Shown here piece by piece: positions 8,415 to 15,824 of a stretch of 26,587 nt of DNA. The stretch is taken from assembly GCA_964645755.1 (NCBI GenBank), contig CAZYBT010000027.1, positions 1 through 26,587 of the forward strand, in the 5' to 3' direction. Each line of letters begins with the position of its first letter. The stretch's first letter is position 1. Below the pieces are notes generated by a model. That model saw only the letters and a list, made by a program, of their open reading frames with translations. It searched no databases and was not told the origin of the DNA. Source of the DNA: VMCP01 sp964645755 (GTDB lineage Bacteria; Bacteroidota; Bacteroidia; NS11-12g; UBA955). The position numbers and the translations under genes were made by a program.

Positions 8415-9356
8415 TTAAATTTTGTAGATAACCTGAAGTTTATGGCCTTTTAACATTTTTTCAGCCTTTTCATAATCTTGAGTAAAGCCAAGAACGAAGC
8501 CGCCACCGCCGCTTCCACATAATTTCAAGTAATAGGCGTTGGTTTCAAGTCCCTTACGCCATATTTCCTCAAATTTAGTTGGAATCATAGGTTTGAAGTT
8601 ATCTAAAAATAAAGAAGAGATTGCTTTAACATTTTCAAACAATGGCTTGTTTTCACCTTTCAAGAAAGATTTGACAGCACCATCGTTGTATTTCTTGAGC
8701 TGGGTTTTCACCAAATTACGGAAACCTTCATCTTTTAATTTCTGTAAGAAAATGGCTACCATCCCTTGGGTTTTCCCCGGTGAACCAGAGTCCATTAAAA
8801 AGATTGCACCTTTACCTTCTATGTTCTCTGTTGGCATACCCACAGCACCTAAATCACCTTTTCCTTTAATAAGGATTGGAAGATTCAAGTAGCAAATTAG
8901 AGGATCAAGACCTGAACTTTTACCGTGGAAATAGGATTCAAGCGACGACAGTATCTTTTTTAAATTTGCAAGATTATCACCTTTCATTACATCTTCGCTA
9001 GAAACCTGATTGAGAGCATATTGGTTGTAAAGCGCAGCTACCAAAGCTCCAGAACTACCCACTCCAAATCCTTGTGGTATTGAACTATCGAAGAATAAAC
9101 CGTGATTCAAATCATCCAACAACCTGTCAAAATCAAAACTACACGGTAACTCTTGCTTCTGATCCTGCTCAATCAAATGTTGAACAAATTTTCTGATACT
9201 TTGATTTGAGTCTAACTGAATATCGTTCATCGGATTGGCAAACTCAAACTTTCCTTTGAAAAAAGTGTAAGGAATGCTCAAACCCATAGAGTCTTCAATG
9301 ATTCCATATTCTCCAAAGAGAAGGATTTTGGCGTAATATAGAGATTCTTTTATCAT
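8415..9356 (-). CDS. mvk: Mevalonate kinase (GHMP kinase)
   Basis: A 313-residue cytoplasmic GHMP-fold kinase that phosphorylates mevalonate to 5-phosphomevalonate. GHMP motif 1 is AKILLFGEY (9-17). Motif 2 is the glycine-rich ATP loop PQGFGVGSSGAL (94-104). The stretch HGKSSGLDP (144-152) matches the mevalonate-kinase signature HGxPSGxD, with Asp151 the expected catalytic base. Motif 3 is LCGSGGGGF (279-287). This signature separates it from the GYDIA-type kinase two genes upstream. Its ATG overlaps the mvaD stop by 4 bases and ubiA follows after 1 base. Length is typical for a bacterial enzyme. Confidence 0.88.
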   Translation of the reverse strand: MIKESLYYAKILLFGEYGIIEDSMGLSIPYTFFKGKFEFANPMNDIQLDSNQSIRKFVQHLIEQDQKQELPCSFDFDRLLDDLNHGLFFDSSIPQGFGVGSSGALVAALYNQYALNQVSSEDVMKGDNLANLKKILSSLESYFHGKSSGLDPLICYLNLPILIKGKGDLGAVGMPTENIEGKGAIFLMDSGSPGKTQGMVAIFLQKLKDEGFRNLVKTQLKKYNDGAVKSFLKGENKPLFENVKAISSLFLDNFKPMIPTKFEEIWRKGLETNAYYLKLCGSGGGGFVLGFTQDYEKAEKMLKGHKLQVIYKI

Positions 9357-10384
9357 TCAGCGATTTTGGTAGGGCTTCCACCTGTGCTACTGCAAAGATA
9401 CAAACCATTTTTACAGTAAACTAACAACTTAGTGTTGATAAAGTTCATTGCTTCGCTTTCAATGGATTGTGGAAATAGCAAATGTACGTTTGCGCCCGCG
9501 TCAAGTGTAAATGCTACTGGTAATTTTGTTTCATTTCGGAATGTCCAAATTTCCTCCAAAATAGCCAAAGTACCAGGTCTAATAAGAGTAAAATAAGGGA
9601 TAGAAGACATCATCATTGCGTGAAGTTGAAGTGCTTCAGATTCAACCAACTCAATAAAAGAGCTAATGTTTCCATGTTGCATAAACTGCAAAATGTTTTC
9701 AATATTTTTTTGCGCTTGCTGAAATCGAGATGCTGCATATGGATGATTTTTAAGGAGTGAATGTCCCGCAGTGCTACTCACTTTTTTTTCTCCATCGTCT
9801 ACAATTAACACACAGTCTTTCCACCCTTGCAAATTAGAATGAACCAATCCTGTATACGGAACTGCATATAAATCTGAACTATTTCCAACAACATCATGAT
9901 GTCCCCAAATAGCTGGCTCTGCATAAACACTCCTGCAAGCGCTACCTGATCCTAAGCGTGCGAAAAAACTTGCTCTTTGATAAAATTCAAGAGTTTCGGG
10001 CTGAAACATTCTTTCTAAATCGGTGATGCACAAAGCCAAAGCACCAAACCCTGCTGCAGAACTTGCTATTCCAGTGCCGTGAGGAAAATTATTGATGGTG
10101 TTGACTTCAAAAGTATGTTTTGTCACAAATTCACTGTAAGGTGCAATTCTGTTCAAGAAATCTTTGATTTTAGGTTCAAAAGAAGGCTTTGGCTGACCAT
10201 CGTAATTGAAAATCAAATTTGTGTCGTTCGATTCACGGGCAACTACCGTAGTTTCAGCAAATAAATCACTCAAAGACCAACTGATGCTTGCATTGGCGGG
10301 TATTTGAACACCTTCTTCTTTCTTGCCCCAATATTTCACCAAGGCTATGTTACTAGGACAACGATATGTAACTTTTTTTTCCAT
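9353..10384 (-). CDS. mvaD: Diphosphomevalonate decarboxylase
   Basis: A 343-residue GHMP-superfamily enzyme that uses ATP to convert 5-diphosphomevalonate to isopentenyl diphosphate, CO2 and phosphate. The N-terminal 'SNIALVKYWGKK' (11-22) is diagnostic, with Lys18 in the substrate pocket. The ATP loop is PHGTGIASSAAGF (101-113). 'GSGSACRSVY' (145-154) contains the substrate-binding Arg151. 'FTLDAGANVHLL' (292-303) carries Asp295, the family's catalytic Asp. All key residues are in place, so decarboxylase rather than kinase-only activity is expected. It lies 1 base after the GYDIA kinase and overlaps mvk by 4 bases. Confidence 0.95.
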   Translation of the reverse strand: MEKKVTYRCPSNIALVKYWGKKEEGVQIPANASISWSLSDLFAETTVVARESNDTNLIFNYDGQPKPSFEPKIKDFLNRIAPYSEFVTKHTFEVNTINNFPHGTGIASSAAGFGALALCITDLERMFQPETLEFYQRASFFARLGSGSACRSVYAEPAIWGHHDVVGNSSDLYAVPYTGLVHSNLQGWKDCVLIVDDGEKKVSSTAGHSLLKNHPYAASRFQQAQKNIENILQFMQHGNISSFIELVESEALQLHAMMMSSIPYFTLIRPGTLAILEEIWTFRNETKLPVAFTLDAGANVHLLFPQSIESEAMNFINTKLLVYCKNGLYLCSSTGGSPTKIAE

Positions 10385-10385
10385 A

Positions 10386-11321
10386 TTATTGATGGATGAT
10401 CAAATCATTCCATTTGATTCTTTTATAATTTTCAAATTTATTCGGGTAAGCCTGCAATAACACATCGTTTACAAGTATCATATCACCTCCCCACGCACCT
10501 AACCATTTGCACAAACCACCGTTCACTGGCAAGATTTCAAGAGTTACATAGGGAGTATCTAGGTGTATTGATTCTGATAATAGTTTCTGATACATTTCCA
10601 AAGAGGCTTCCATGCTTAATTTATCTGAGGCATACCGGGTAAGTTTCAGGATATGGTCAAATTGAGCTGTGTAAAATTCGTCTTCGGCAATTTCATTCAA
10701 AGCATCTTGTACCTCAGCTATACTCTTTCTTGAATCCATTTTTTTCCCTAAAAAAACAACCTCCCAGTTTTCCGACAATTCTGTTTTCATTTCCCAAAAT
10801 TGCCAGTTTGAATCATCTTCAGTAAGCCAATACACGATTGGTTTTTTAATCATTCCCACAGCAGCGTCATACCCACTTCCACCGAATACATCAAATTGAA
10901 GTTGCAATGCATTCAAGTTTAAATATTCAGACATTAGCGTAATTAAAGTACTACTACTTCCCAAACCATATACCCTATCGAAATCTAATTTTGTTTCAAT
11001 TCTGTATGATTTCCCAATTTTCCAATGCGATAAGTCTGCTTTTTGAAAAATCTGTTTAAGCCTATTGACTTCCTCGTTCGATTGTAGTTCAAGATCTAAT
11101 ACTTGAAAGGTGGGCAAATCGAATCGACAACTGAGCCATGAATTATTTTGATTGTCTTTTGCCTCGAACAATAAAAAATCTTGTTGTTTTCCGGGTGTTT
11201 CAAATTCCCAAACATACATGGATTGACCCCATTTTGTGGGTACAGCAATGGATTCAAATCCGTTTAATACGAGATATTCTCCTGTGAGGAGTATTTTACC
11301 TGGTGCAAAAAACGCTTTCAT
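10386..11321 (-). CDS. GYDIA-family GHMP kinase, candidate phosphomevalonate kinase
   Basis: A 311-residue GHMP kinase starting at 'MKAFFAPGKILLTGEY'. This ATG shares one base with the HMG-CoA reductase stop (TGATG); an open frame runs 48 bases further upstream, but that part overlaps the previous gene and lacks family similarity. Motif 1 is APGKILLTGEY (6-16) and the ATP loop is VYGLGSSSTL (118-126). 'GGSGYDAAVG' (147-156, Asp152) is the GYDIA-type motif and resembles the GSGxDVxxA motif of ERG8-type phosphomevalonate kinases. The C-terminal LGAWGGD recalls the SGAGGGD motif of the same enzymes. Among the six genes of the block, this is the only candidate for the 5-phosphomevalonate to 5-diphosphomevalonate step. 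The activity is inferred from context and motifs. Confidence 0.75.
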   Translation of the reverse strand: MKAFFAPGKILLTGEYLVLNGFESIAVPTKWGQSMYVWEFETPGKQQDFLLFEAKDNQNNSWLSCRFDLPTFQVLDLELQSNEEVNRLKQIFQKADLSHWKIGKSYRIETKLDFDRVYGLGSSSTLITLMSEYLNLNALQLQFDVFGGSGYDAAVGMIKKPIVYWLTEDDSNWQFWEMKTELSENWEVVFLGKKMDSRKSIAEVQDALNEIAEDEFYTAQFDHILKLTRYASDKLSMEASLEMYQKLLSESIHLDTPYVTLEILPVNGGLCKWLGAWGGDMILVNDVLLQAYPNKFENYKRIKWNDLIIHQ

Positions 11322-12670
11322 CAATGTTTCGCAGAAATTGATTCCACCGCGATTCCACGAATTTTGCAAAAAATTTCAACTGCGGCACTAAAACTAACAA
11401 CCTTGTCTTTGAAATAATTTACAATTTCGACTTTTTCTTGATCTGTAGCTTCAAGTTGATTTAAGATATTCAAAAGGTGCATTTTCATGTGACCTTTTTG
11501 AATTCCAGAGGTAATCAGTGATCGAACCGCACTAAAATTTTGTGCTAAACCAGCAACTGCAACAATTTCCATTAGGTCTGAAGCATTTGGGTAACCCAAC
11601 AATTCATGTGCAAATTTCACCATTGGATGCAGACTTGTGATTCCTCCAACAGTTCCAATAGACAAAGGCATTTCAATCCAAAATTTAAAAATATCGTTTT
11701 CAATTGACGCATGAGATAAACTCGTATATCTTCCATCTTTTGCAGCAAAAGCATGAGCACATGCTTCCGTTGCTCTGAAATCATTTCCGGTTGCAATGAT
11801 CACTGCATCAATTCCATTCATAATTCCCTTGTTGTGGGTAACAGCACGATATGGTTCAATAGAAGCAATGCGAATTGCCCTGCAAAATTTCTCAGCAAAT
11901 TCTAAATTACCAATACCAGATCCTTCGTTAATTTCATCGATTTTACAAGAAACTTCAGCTCTCACCAAGCACTCTGGCGTGAAATTACTCAAAATACTCA
12001 TCACAATAGTTACATCGGGTTGACTCTCAGATTTCCTACCTTCCACTAAATTCTTCCAAGTTTTTGCAATTTCTTCTAAACAACTATTGATAAAATTTGC
12101 ACCCATACTATCACGGGTATCAAATTTTACCTCGATTTGGAAATATCCTGGTTCATGATCTGTTTTGTTCAGCAGTGTTATATCTAAAATCCCCCCACCG
12201 CGAGCACGCATGTTTTTAGTAAGATCATTGGTATGTTCAAAGAATAAATTTTTGTTGTGGTCAAATAAATCAAACAACCAATCTACTTCAATTCCTTCCC
12301 ATAAAAAATGAACATGACCTACTTTCACCATTCCAATTACTTCAGATTTAAAGCCTCCTCTATCTAACCAAAAATTGGCAGATTTTGATGCCGCAGCAAC
12401 TACGCTACTTTCTTCAATCGCCATTGGAATTGCATACATCTTATGATTAATCAAAAAGTTTGGTGCAACACCAAATGGCATGTAGAAGTTGCTGATTGTA
12501 TTTTCAATAAATTCATCATGTAATTTTTGTACCTCAGCTTGATTGTGCCAATATCCGGTCAACATTTGCATTGACTCATCGGGCTGATTGGTGAAATTTT
12601 GAATCAACCATTCAATTTTGGCCTCTTTACTTAGCTTACTGAATCCTTTTACAGGTGTTGTGTTTTTCAT
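11321..12670 (-). CDS. mvaA: Hydroxymethylglutaryl-CoA reductase, class II
   Basis: A 449-residue soluble class II enzyme, without the membrane anchor of class I, that reduces HMG-CoA to mevalonate with NAD(P)H. It begins with the class II opening 'GFSKLSKEAKIEWL' (9-22). Catalytic residues by alignment to the Pseudomonas mevalonii enzyme are Glu86 or Glu87 in PMAIEESS, Lys281 in THNKGIMNG, Asp297 in ATGNDFRA and His394 near the C-terminus in QKGHMKMH. 'DTRDSMGANFIN' (184-195) and 'GTVGGITSLHPMVKFA' are further signatures. Class II members are often labelled degradative, but the gene sits among mevalonate-to-IPP genes, so it should be biosynthetic here. It overlaps the fni stop by 4 bases (ATGA) and shares one base with the next gene. 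Confidence 0.95.
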   Translation of the reverse strand: MKNTTPVKGFSKLSKEAKIEWLIQNFTNQPDESMQMLTGYWHNQAEVQKLHDEFIENTISNFYMPFGVAPNFLINHKMYAIPMAIEESSVVAAASKSANFWLDRGGFKSEVIGMVKVGHVHFLWEGIEVDWLFDLFDHNKNLFFEHTNDLTKNMRARGGGILDITLLNKTDHEPGYFQIEVKFDTRDSMGANFINSCLEEIAKTWKNLVEGRKSESQPDVTIVMSILSNFTPECLVRAEVSCKIDEINEGSGIGNLEFAEKFCRAIRIASIEPYRAVTHNKGIMNGIDAVIIATGNDFRATEACAHAFAAKDGRYTSLSHASIENDIFKFWIEMPLSIGTVGGITSLHPMVKFAHELLGYPNASDLMEIVAVAGLAQNFSAVRSLITSGIQKGHMKMHLLNILNQLEATDQEKVEIVNYFKDKVVSFSAAVEIFCKIRGIAVESISAKH

Positions 12671-13668
12671 TTTTTCAATGTTAAATAGGTTTGTGCCATT
12701 TCCAATCCTTGAACTTGGCTCTCTACAAATTCGAGCAATTCTTGCTCTCCCAAAAGAGCATATTTTAAAAACAATGACGCATGGGCATACATTGTTTTAT
12801 GAGGGATTTTCTTCAAGAAATAATATCCGTCCAGAAATGATTTGATACCACCAGAAACGATGATCGATTTTGCTTTAAACACATCATCGTTTGACCAATT
12901 GCAAATCCAATCCGACATTTCCTCGGCAGTATGCCCAATGTGAGTTGCAGGTTTCCAGCTTTCGTTTCGCATGTCTGTGCGACGCAGGTTTTCTAAAAGG
13001 CTAAAATTCGTCCCTCCGAATGCCCCAAAATCTACTGCTTCGAGTGGTAAATCAAGTAAAGCTCGGAGCGATTTTGGTCCAAATCCTTGTCCAACTTCTT
13101 TCACCATTACGGGGAAGTGAAACTTATCCAAAACACGCTTGATAGTATCGATTGGAGGGGCTTTAAATTGATCGCCCTCGGGTTGAAACCACTCTTGTAA
13201 AGGATTGACGTGAATAATGAGACCATCTGCTTCGAGCTGATCTACCAATTCCGCAATTCTCTTGGCTTGATTGAGCTCAAATAACTCTTCAATTTGCGCA
13301 ATACCAAGATTGGCATACAAAGGTTGGTTTCCAATGTATTTTCTAACCGCAAAATCTGATGCATTTTGGGGATCAACGAGTACGGGTCTACAAGAACCTA
13401 ATCCCATTCCCAATCCAAATTCTCTGCAGGCTACAGCTAAATTTTTATTAATATTACCAGCCAGTTCAGCGCCTCCGGTCATGCTAGATATCCACAGAGG
13501 ATAGCGCATAATTTTGCCCGCTAATTGCAAATGAGGAATGCAACCGGGTGCTGGGGAAGATTGAAAAAGCGGTTCGTAATAGAAACGTTGATCTGAGTCA
13601 GCAAGTTGAGATTCAAATGCTAACTTAATGTGATCGAGTTTGCGACTGTGTAAAGTTTGGTCAGACAA
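12667..13668 (-). CDS. fni: Type 2 isopentenyl-diphosphate delta-isomerase (FMN-dependent)
   Basis: A 333-residue flavoprotein that interconverts IPP and DMAPP using reduced FMN and Mg2+. The N-terminal 'SRKLDHIKLAF' (8-18) binds substrate. 'PLWISSMTGG' (56-65) is the Ser-x-Met-Thr-Gly-Gly motif near FMN. 'GLGMGLGSCRPVL' (85-97) and 'VKEVGQGF' follow, and a phosphate-binding 'IIVSGGIKS' occurs late in the barrel. The start codon is TTG at 13668: no in-frame ATG comes before the conserved N-terminus, and the next Met is far too late. It is the first gene of the mevalonate block, 52 bases after the MazG-like gene, with a perfect TAnnTTTG box in that gap. Confidence 0.94.
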   Translation of the reverse strand: MSDQTLHSRKLDHIKLAFESQLADSDQRFYYEPLFQSSPAPGCIPHLQLAGKIMRYPLWISSMTGGAELAGNINKNLAVACREFGLGMGLGSCRPVLVDPQNASDFAVRKYIGNQPLYANLGIAQIEELFELNQAKRIAELVDQLEADGLIIHVNPLQEWFQPEGDQFKAPPIDTIKRVLDKFHFPVMVKEVGQGFGPKSLRALLDLPLEAVDFGAFGGTNFSLLENLRRTDMRNESWKPATHIGHTAEEMSDWICNWSNDDVFKAKSIIVSGGIKSFLDGYYFLKKIPHKTMYAHASLFLKYALLGEQELLEFVESQVQGLEMAQTYLTLKK

Positions 13669-13684
13669 AGTTTTACAAAAGTAA

Positions 13685-13692
13685 CAAAAATA
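13685..13692 (-). promoter_or_regulatory. Probable -7 promoter box of the mevalonate operon
   Basis: On the minus strand TATTTTTG matches the Bacteroidota -7 consensus TAnnTTTG exactly. It lies 16 bases before the TTG start of fni, which would give a leader of roughly 10 bases. A clean TTG-type -33 element is not obvious. It is the only good candidate promoter in the 52-base gap before the six-gene block. Confidence 0.45.
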
Positions 13693-13720
13693 AATGTGAG
13701 ATTGTTTTGAAAACGTTCAA

Positions 13721-14056
13721 CTATCTCAATTTTTCGTTGTTTTGATGTCGATCTTTATCTCTGTTTGATTTTTTCTGAATATTTGCTTGAATGGCCTCGG
13801 TAAGATTCACCCCAGTTTGATTTGCCAAACAAACCAAAACCCAAAGCACATCTGCCATTTCATCAGCGAGTTGATGTTCAGATTCATTGTTTTTAAAAGA
13901 CTGATCTCCGTATTTCCTGGCCATAATTCTTGCCAACTCCCCCACTTCTTCGGTTAATATTGCCATATTTGTAAGTTCTGAAAAATAACGTACACCAATG
14001 GTATTGATCCATTGATCAACATCTTTTTGTAATTGCGAAACTGTTAAATCACTCAT
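13721..14056 (-). CDS. MazG-like nucleotide pyrophosphohydrolase
   Basis: A 111-residue all-alpha NTP pyrophosphatase of the MazG/RS21-C6 type. The metal-binding motif EExxE is at 36-40 (TEEVGELARI). The second acidic motif, in the helix ADEMADVLWVL (64-74), supplies Glu66 and Asp69. The C-terminal 'QKKSNRDKDRH' resembles the Lys/Arg-rich nucleotide-binding end of the family. Such single-domain enzymes hydrolyse non-canonical or excess (d)NTPs to monophosphates; the substrate here is unknown. It follows rfbC after 2 bases, so the two are co-transcribed. No signal peptide. Confidence 0.85.
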   Translation of the reverse strand: MSDLTVSQLQKDVDQWINTIGVRYFSELTNMAILTEEVGELARIMARKYGDQSFKNNESEHQLADEMADVLWVLVCLANQTGVNLTEAIQANIQKKSNRDKDRHQNNEKLR

Positions 14057-14058
14057 TT

Positions 14059-14604
14059 CTAAAAAGTAAATGGTGAAACAAATTCTGAAAATTCAGGTAA
14101 AATTTCATCCTTGGCCGATAAAACGGGATTGTTTATATTCCATGGAATGTTCAAAGTAGGAGAATTCCATAAAATTCCACCTTCAACTTCAGGGTGATAA
14201 TAATCGGTGCATTTGTATGAAAAAATCGTATTATCTTCTAAGGTTACAAAACCATGAGCAAATCCAACAGGAATGTACATAGAAAGAAAATTAGACTCGC
14301 TTAATTCCACTGCCACAAACTGTCCATAAGTTGGAGAACCCTTGCGAATATCCACGGCAACATCAAGCACAGCACCCTTAATCACACGCACCAACTTACC
14401 TTGAGCATGTGGAGGATTTTGAAAATGCAAACCACGCAATATACCTGATTGAGATAAGCTTTGATTGTCTTGAACGAAGTGCTCACTCACCCCATTTTGT
14501 TTTAAAACATCGTCTCTGAAACTCTCAAAAAAATGTCCACGATGATCTTCAAAAACTTTTGGTTTGATCAAAAATAATCCGGGTAAAAGTGTGTCAATTT
14601 GCAT
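14059..14604 (-). CDS. rfbC: dTDP-4-dehydrorhamnose 3,5-epimerase
   Basis: A 181-residue cupin enzyme that epimerises dTDP-4-keto-6-deoxyglucose at C3 and C5 on the way to dTDP-L-rhamnose. 'FEDHRGHFFESF' (18-29) binds the nucleotide. 'ILRGLHFQ' (55-62) carries the catalytic His60. 'GFAHGFVTLED' (114-124) and 'FSYKCTDYYHPEVEGGI' (128-144, with catalytic-type Tyr130) are diagnostic, and 'LSAKDEILP' (162-170) is the conserved end. Length is typical. The partner genes rfbA, rfbB and rfbD are absent from the window. It is transcribed divergently from the coiled-coil gene at 14673, and the MazG-like gene follows after 2 bases. Confidence 0.96.
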   Translation of the reverse strand: MQIDTLLPGLFLIKPKVFEDHRGHFFESFRDDVLKQNGVSEHFVQDNQSLSQSGILRGLHFQNPPHAQGKLVRVIKGAVLDVAVDIRKGSPTYGQFVAVELSESNFLSMYIPVGFAHGFVTLEDNTIFSYKCTDYYHPEVEGGILWNSPTLNIPWNINNPVLSAKDEILPEFSEFVSPFTF

Positions 14605-14672
14605 TTTTCAAATAAAGTGTGTAAATTTACGTTATTTTGACAACGAATTAAACAAACTAAACGAAAAATACT
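14605..14672. promoter_or_regulatory. Divergent intergenic region, rfbC (-) and coiled-coil gene (+)
   Basis: This 68-base AT-rich gap must drive both neighbours. Toward rfbC, TTTATTTG (14609-14616, minus strand) is one base off TAnnTTTG and 4 bases from the ATG. Toward the + gene, TTATTTTG (14632-14639) is also one base off and lies 33 bases from the ATG. Neither has a -33 element at the usual spacing, so both calls are weak. Confidence 0.3.
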
Positions 14673-15578
14673 ATGCAAAATCAACAAGAAAAGAACAACA
14701 AATCGATATTGTATGCCATCATCATTATCTTATTATTGTTCAACATAGGATTGTTTTACTTATGGCAATCTGGAAACGCTGAAAAAGAAGGATTAAATAA
14801 TAAAAATGCTGAATTAGGTGCAACTATCAAGCAAAAGGAAGCCTTAATTGCCAGCGCTGATGCATTGATTGCTCAATATAAATCAGACAGCATTACAATG
14901 TCTGAAGCTAACAAGTCAATATCCAAAGAATTGGCAGCAAAAAACAATGAAATCGCAAGATTGGCATTTGAGCTCAGAAAATCTGGAAACAACAGTAAAG
15001 CTTTAATGGATGAACTTAAAAATAAGCTTGCTGAAATGGCTGAACGTTTGGCTCAATTAGAAAAAGAAAACACTGAACTAAAAGAGAAAAACGACAACCT
15101 CAACAAGGAAAATGCCGAATTAAACACTCAAAACAATGTTTTAACCAAGGAAGGAAAGAGACTTAAAAATCTAGCTTCAAGAATACAGAGCAGTGAGATT
15201 CGCGTTGAAACACTTAAAAAACAATGGATCACCCGCAAAGAAACCAATACCAACAGAGCAAAAGATGTAGAAGCATTGAGAATCAGTTTTAATTTGGCAG
15301 AGAATAAAATTGCTGAAGCAGGTGAAAGAACAATTTATGTAAAAATTACTGGACCTGAAGGTTTAACGCTTAACAATGGTGATGGCGGCGTTGCTGACCT
15401 ACTCGACGGAAAATCTACTAAGTTTTCATACAAAACCACTGTTGTATATGAAAAAGAAAACAAACAAGTTCCAGCAAGCGTTTGGAAACCGAATAATAAA
15501 CTGACTAAAGGAAAATATACCATCGAGCTTTATACAGAAGGATATTTAATGGGTTCTTCAATTATCGATTTGAAATAA
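14673..15578 (+). CDS. Membrane-anchored coiled-coil protein, unknown function
   Basis: A 301-residue protein. A short polar N-terminus is followed by one membrane helix (about 11-31, 'ILYAIIIILLLFNIGLFYLW'). A long coiled coil (about 36-190) is rich in Ala, Glu, Lys and Asn, with heptads such as 'LAQLEKENTELKEKNDNL'. The C-terminal domain (about 205-301) looks like a beta sandwich: 'TIYVKITGPEGL', 'TKFSYKTTVVYEK' and 'GKYTIELYTEGYLMGSS'. The topology suggests an inner-membrane anchor with coiled coil and beta domain in the periplasm. Automatic pipelines may call it SMC-like because of the coiled coil, but it has no ATPase motifs. It is a single-gene unit with its own terminator. I do not recognise a named family. 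Confidence 0.8.
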   Translation: MQNQQEKNNKSILYAIIIILLLFNIGLFYLWQSGNAEKEGLNNKNAELGATIKQKEALIASADALIAQYKSDSITMSEANKSISKELAAKNNEIARLAFELRKSGNNSKALMDELKNKLAEMAERLAQLEKENTELKEKNDNLNKENAELNTQNNVLTKEGKRLKNLASRIQSSEIRVETLKKQWITRKETNTNRAKDVEALRISFNLAENKIAEAGERTIYVKITGPEGLTLNNGDGGVADLLDGKSTKFSYKTTVVYEKENKQVPASVWKPNNKLTKGKYTIELYTEGYLMGSSIIDLK

Positions 15579-15611
15579 CATCGCAATCAAATTTAGATTT
15601 TCCATCATGAT

Positions 15612-15640
15612 AAAGGAGCCTATTTCAGGGCTCCTTTTTC
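15612..15640 (+). terminator. Rho-independent terminator of the coiled-coil gene
   Basis: A 9-bp perfect stem, AAAGGAGCC (15612-15620) with GGCTCCTTT (15629-15637), encloses an 8-base loop and runs into a T stretch. It lies 33 bases after the stop at 15578 and is oriented to end + strand transcripts. Confidence 0.85.
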
Positions 15641-15770
15641 ATTTATCTTAGTCTTGTCGACTTTTATCACATTATCACCATGAACAATTCTGTTTTCAAT
15701 GACTACATTGCATTTACCTTATACACTAACCACTGCGCAGAATCCGTAAATCGGAAAAGTAAATCTCAAT
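15641..15770. other. Non-coding spacer between two terminators
   Basis: About 130 bases between the + and - terminators of convergent genes. I see no gene with support, no tRNA and no promoter. A 30-codon frame starting at ATG 15680 runs into the next hairpin and has no initiation signal; I regard it as chance. Confidence 0.5.
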
Positions 15771-15802
15771 AAAAAGGCGAAAAGCTATTGCTTTTCGCCT
15801 TT
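15771..15802 (-). terminator. Terminator of the TPR protein gene, possibly bidirectional
   Basis: A perfect 13-bp stem, 15773-15785 with 15790-15802 (AAAGGCGAAAAGC and its complement), has a 4-base loop. Read on the minus strand it ends in a run of T and lies 22 bases after the TPR gene stop at 15825. The T-rich right arm could also stop residual + strand transcription. Confidence 0.9.
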
Positions 15803-15824
15803 ACAACTACTATGAAACCACTAT

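Noticed and set aside
11322..11369. N-terminal extension of the GYDIA kinase by 16 residues from an upstream ATG.
   Set aside because: It lies wholly inside the HMG-CoA reductase gene and precedes the conserved 'FFAPGKILLTGEY' start; the ATG sharing a base with the reductase stop is the normal coupled start.
14673..15578. SMC-like chromosome segregation protein.
   Set aside because: Similarity would come only from the coiled coil. There is no Walker A or B, and an N-terminal membrane helix is present.
15680..15772. A 30-codon reading frame (MNNSVFNDYIAF...) between the two terminators.
   Set aside because: No promoter or initiation signal, it ends inside a terminator hairpin, and its composition looks random.
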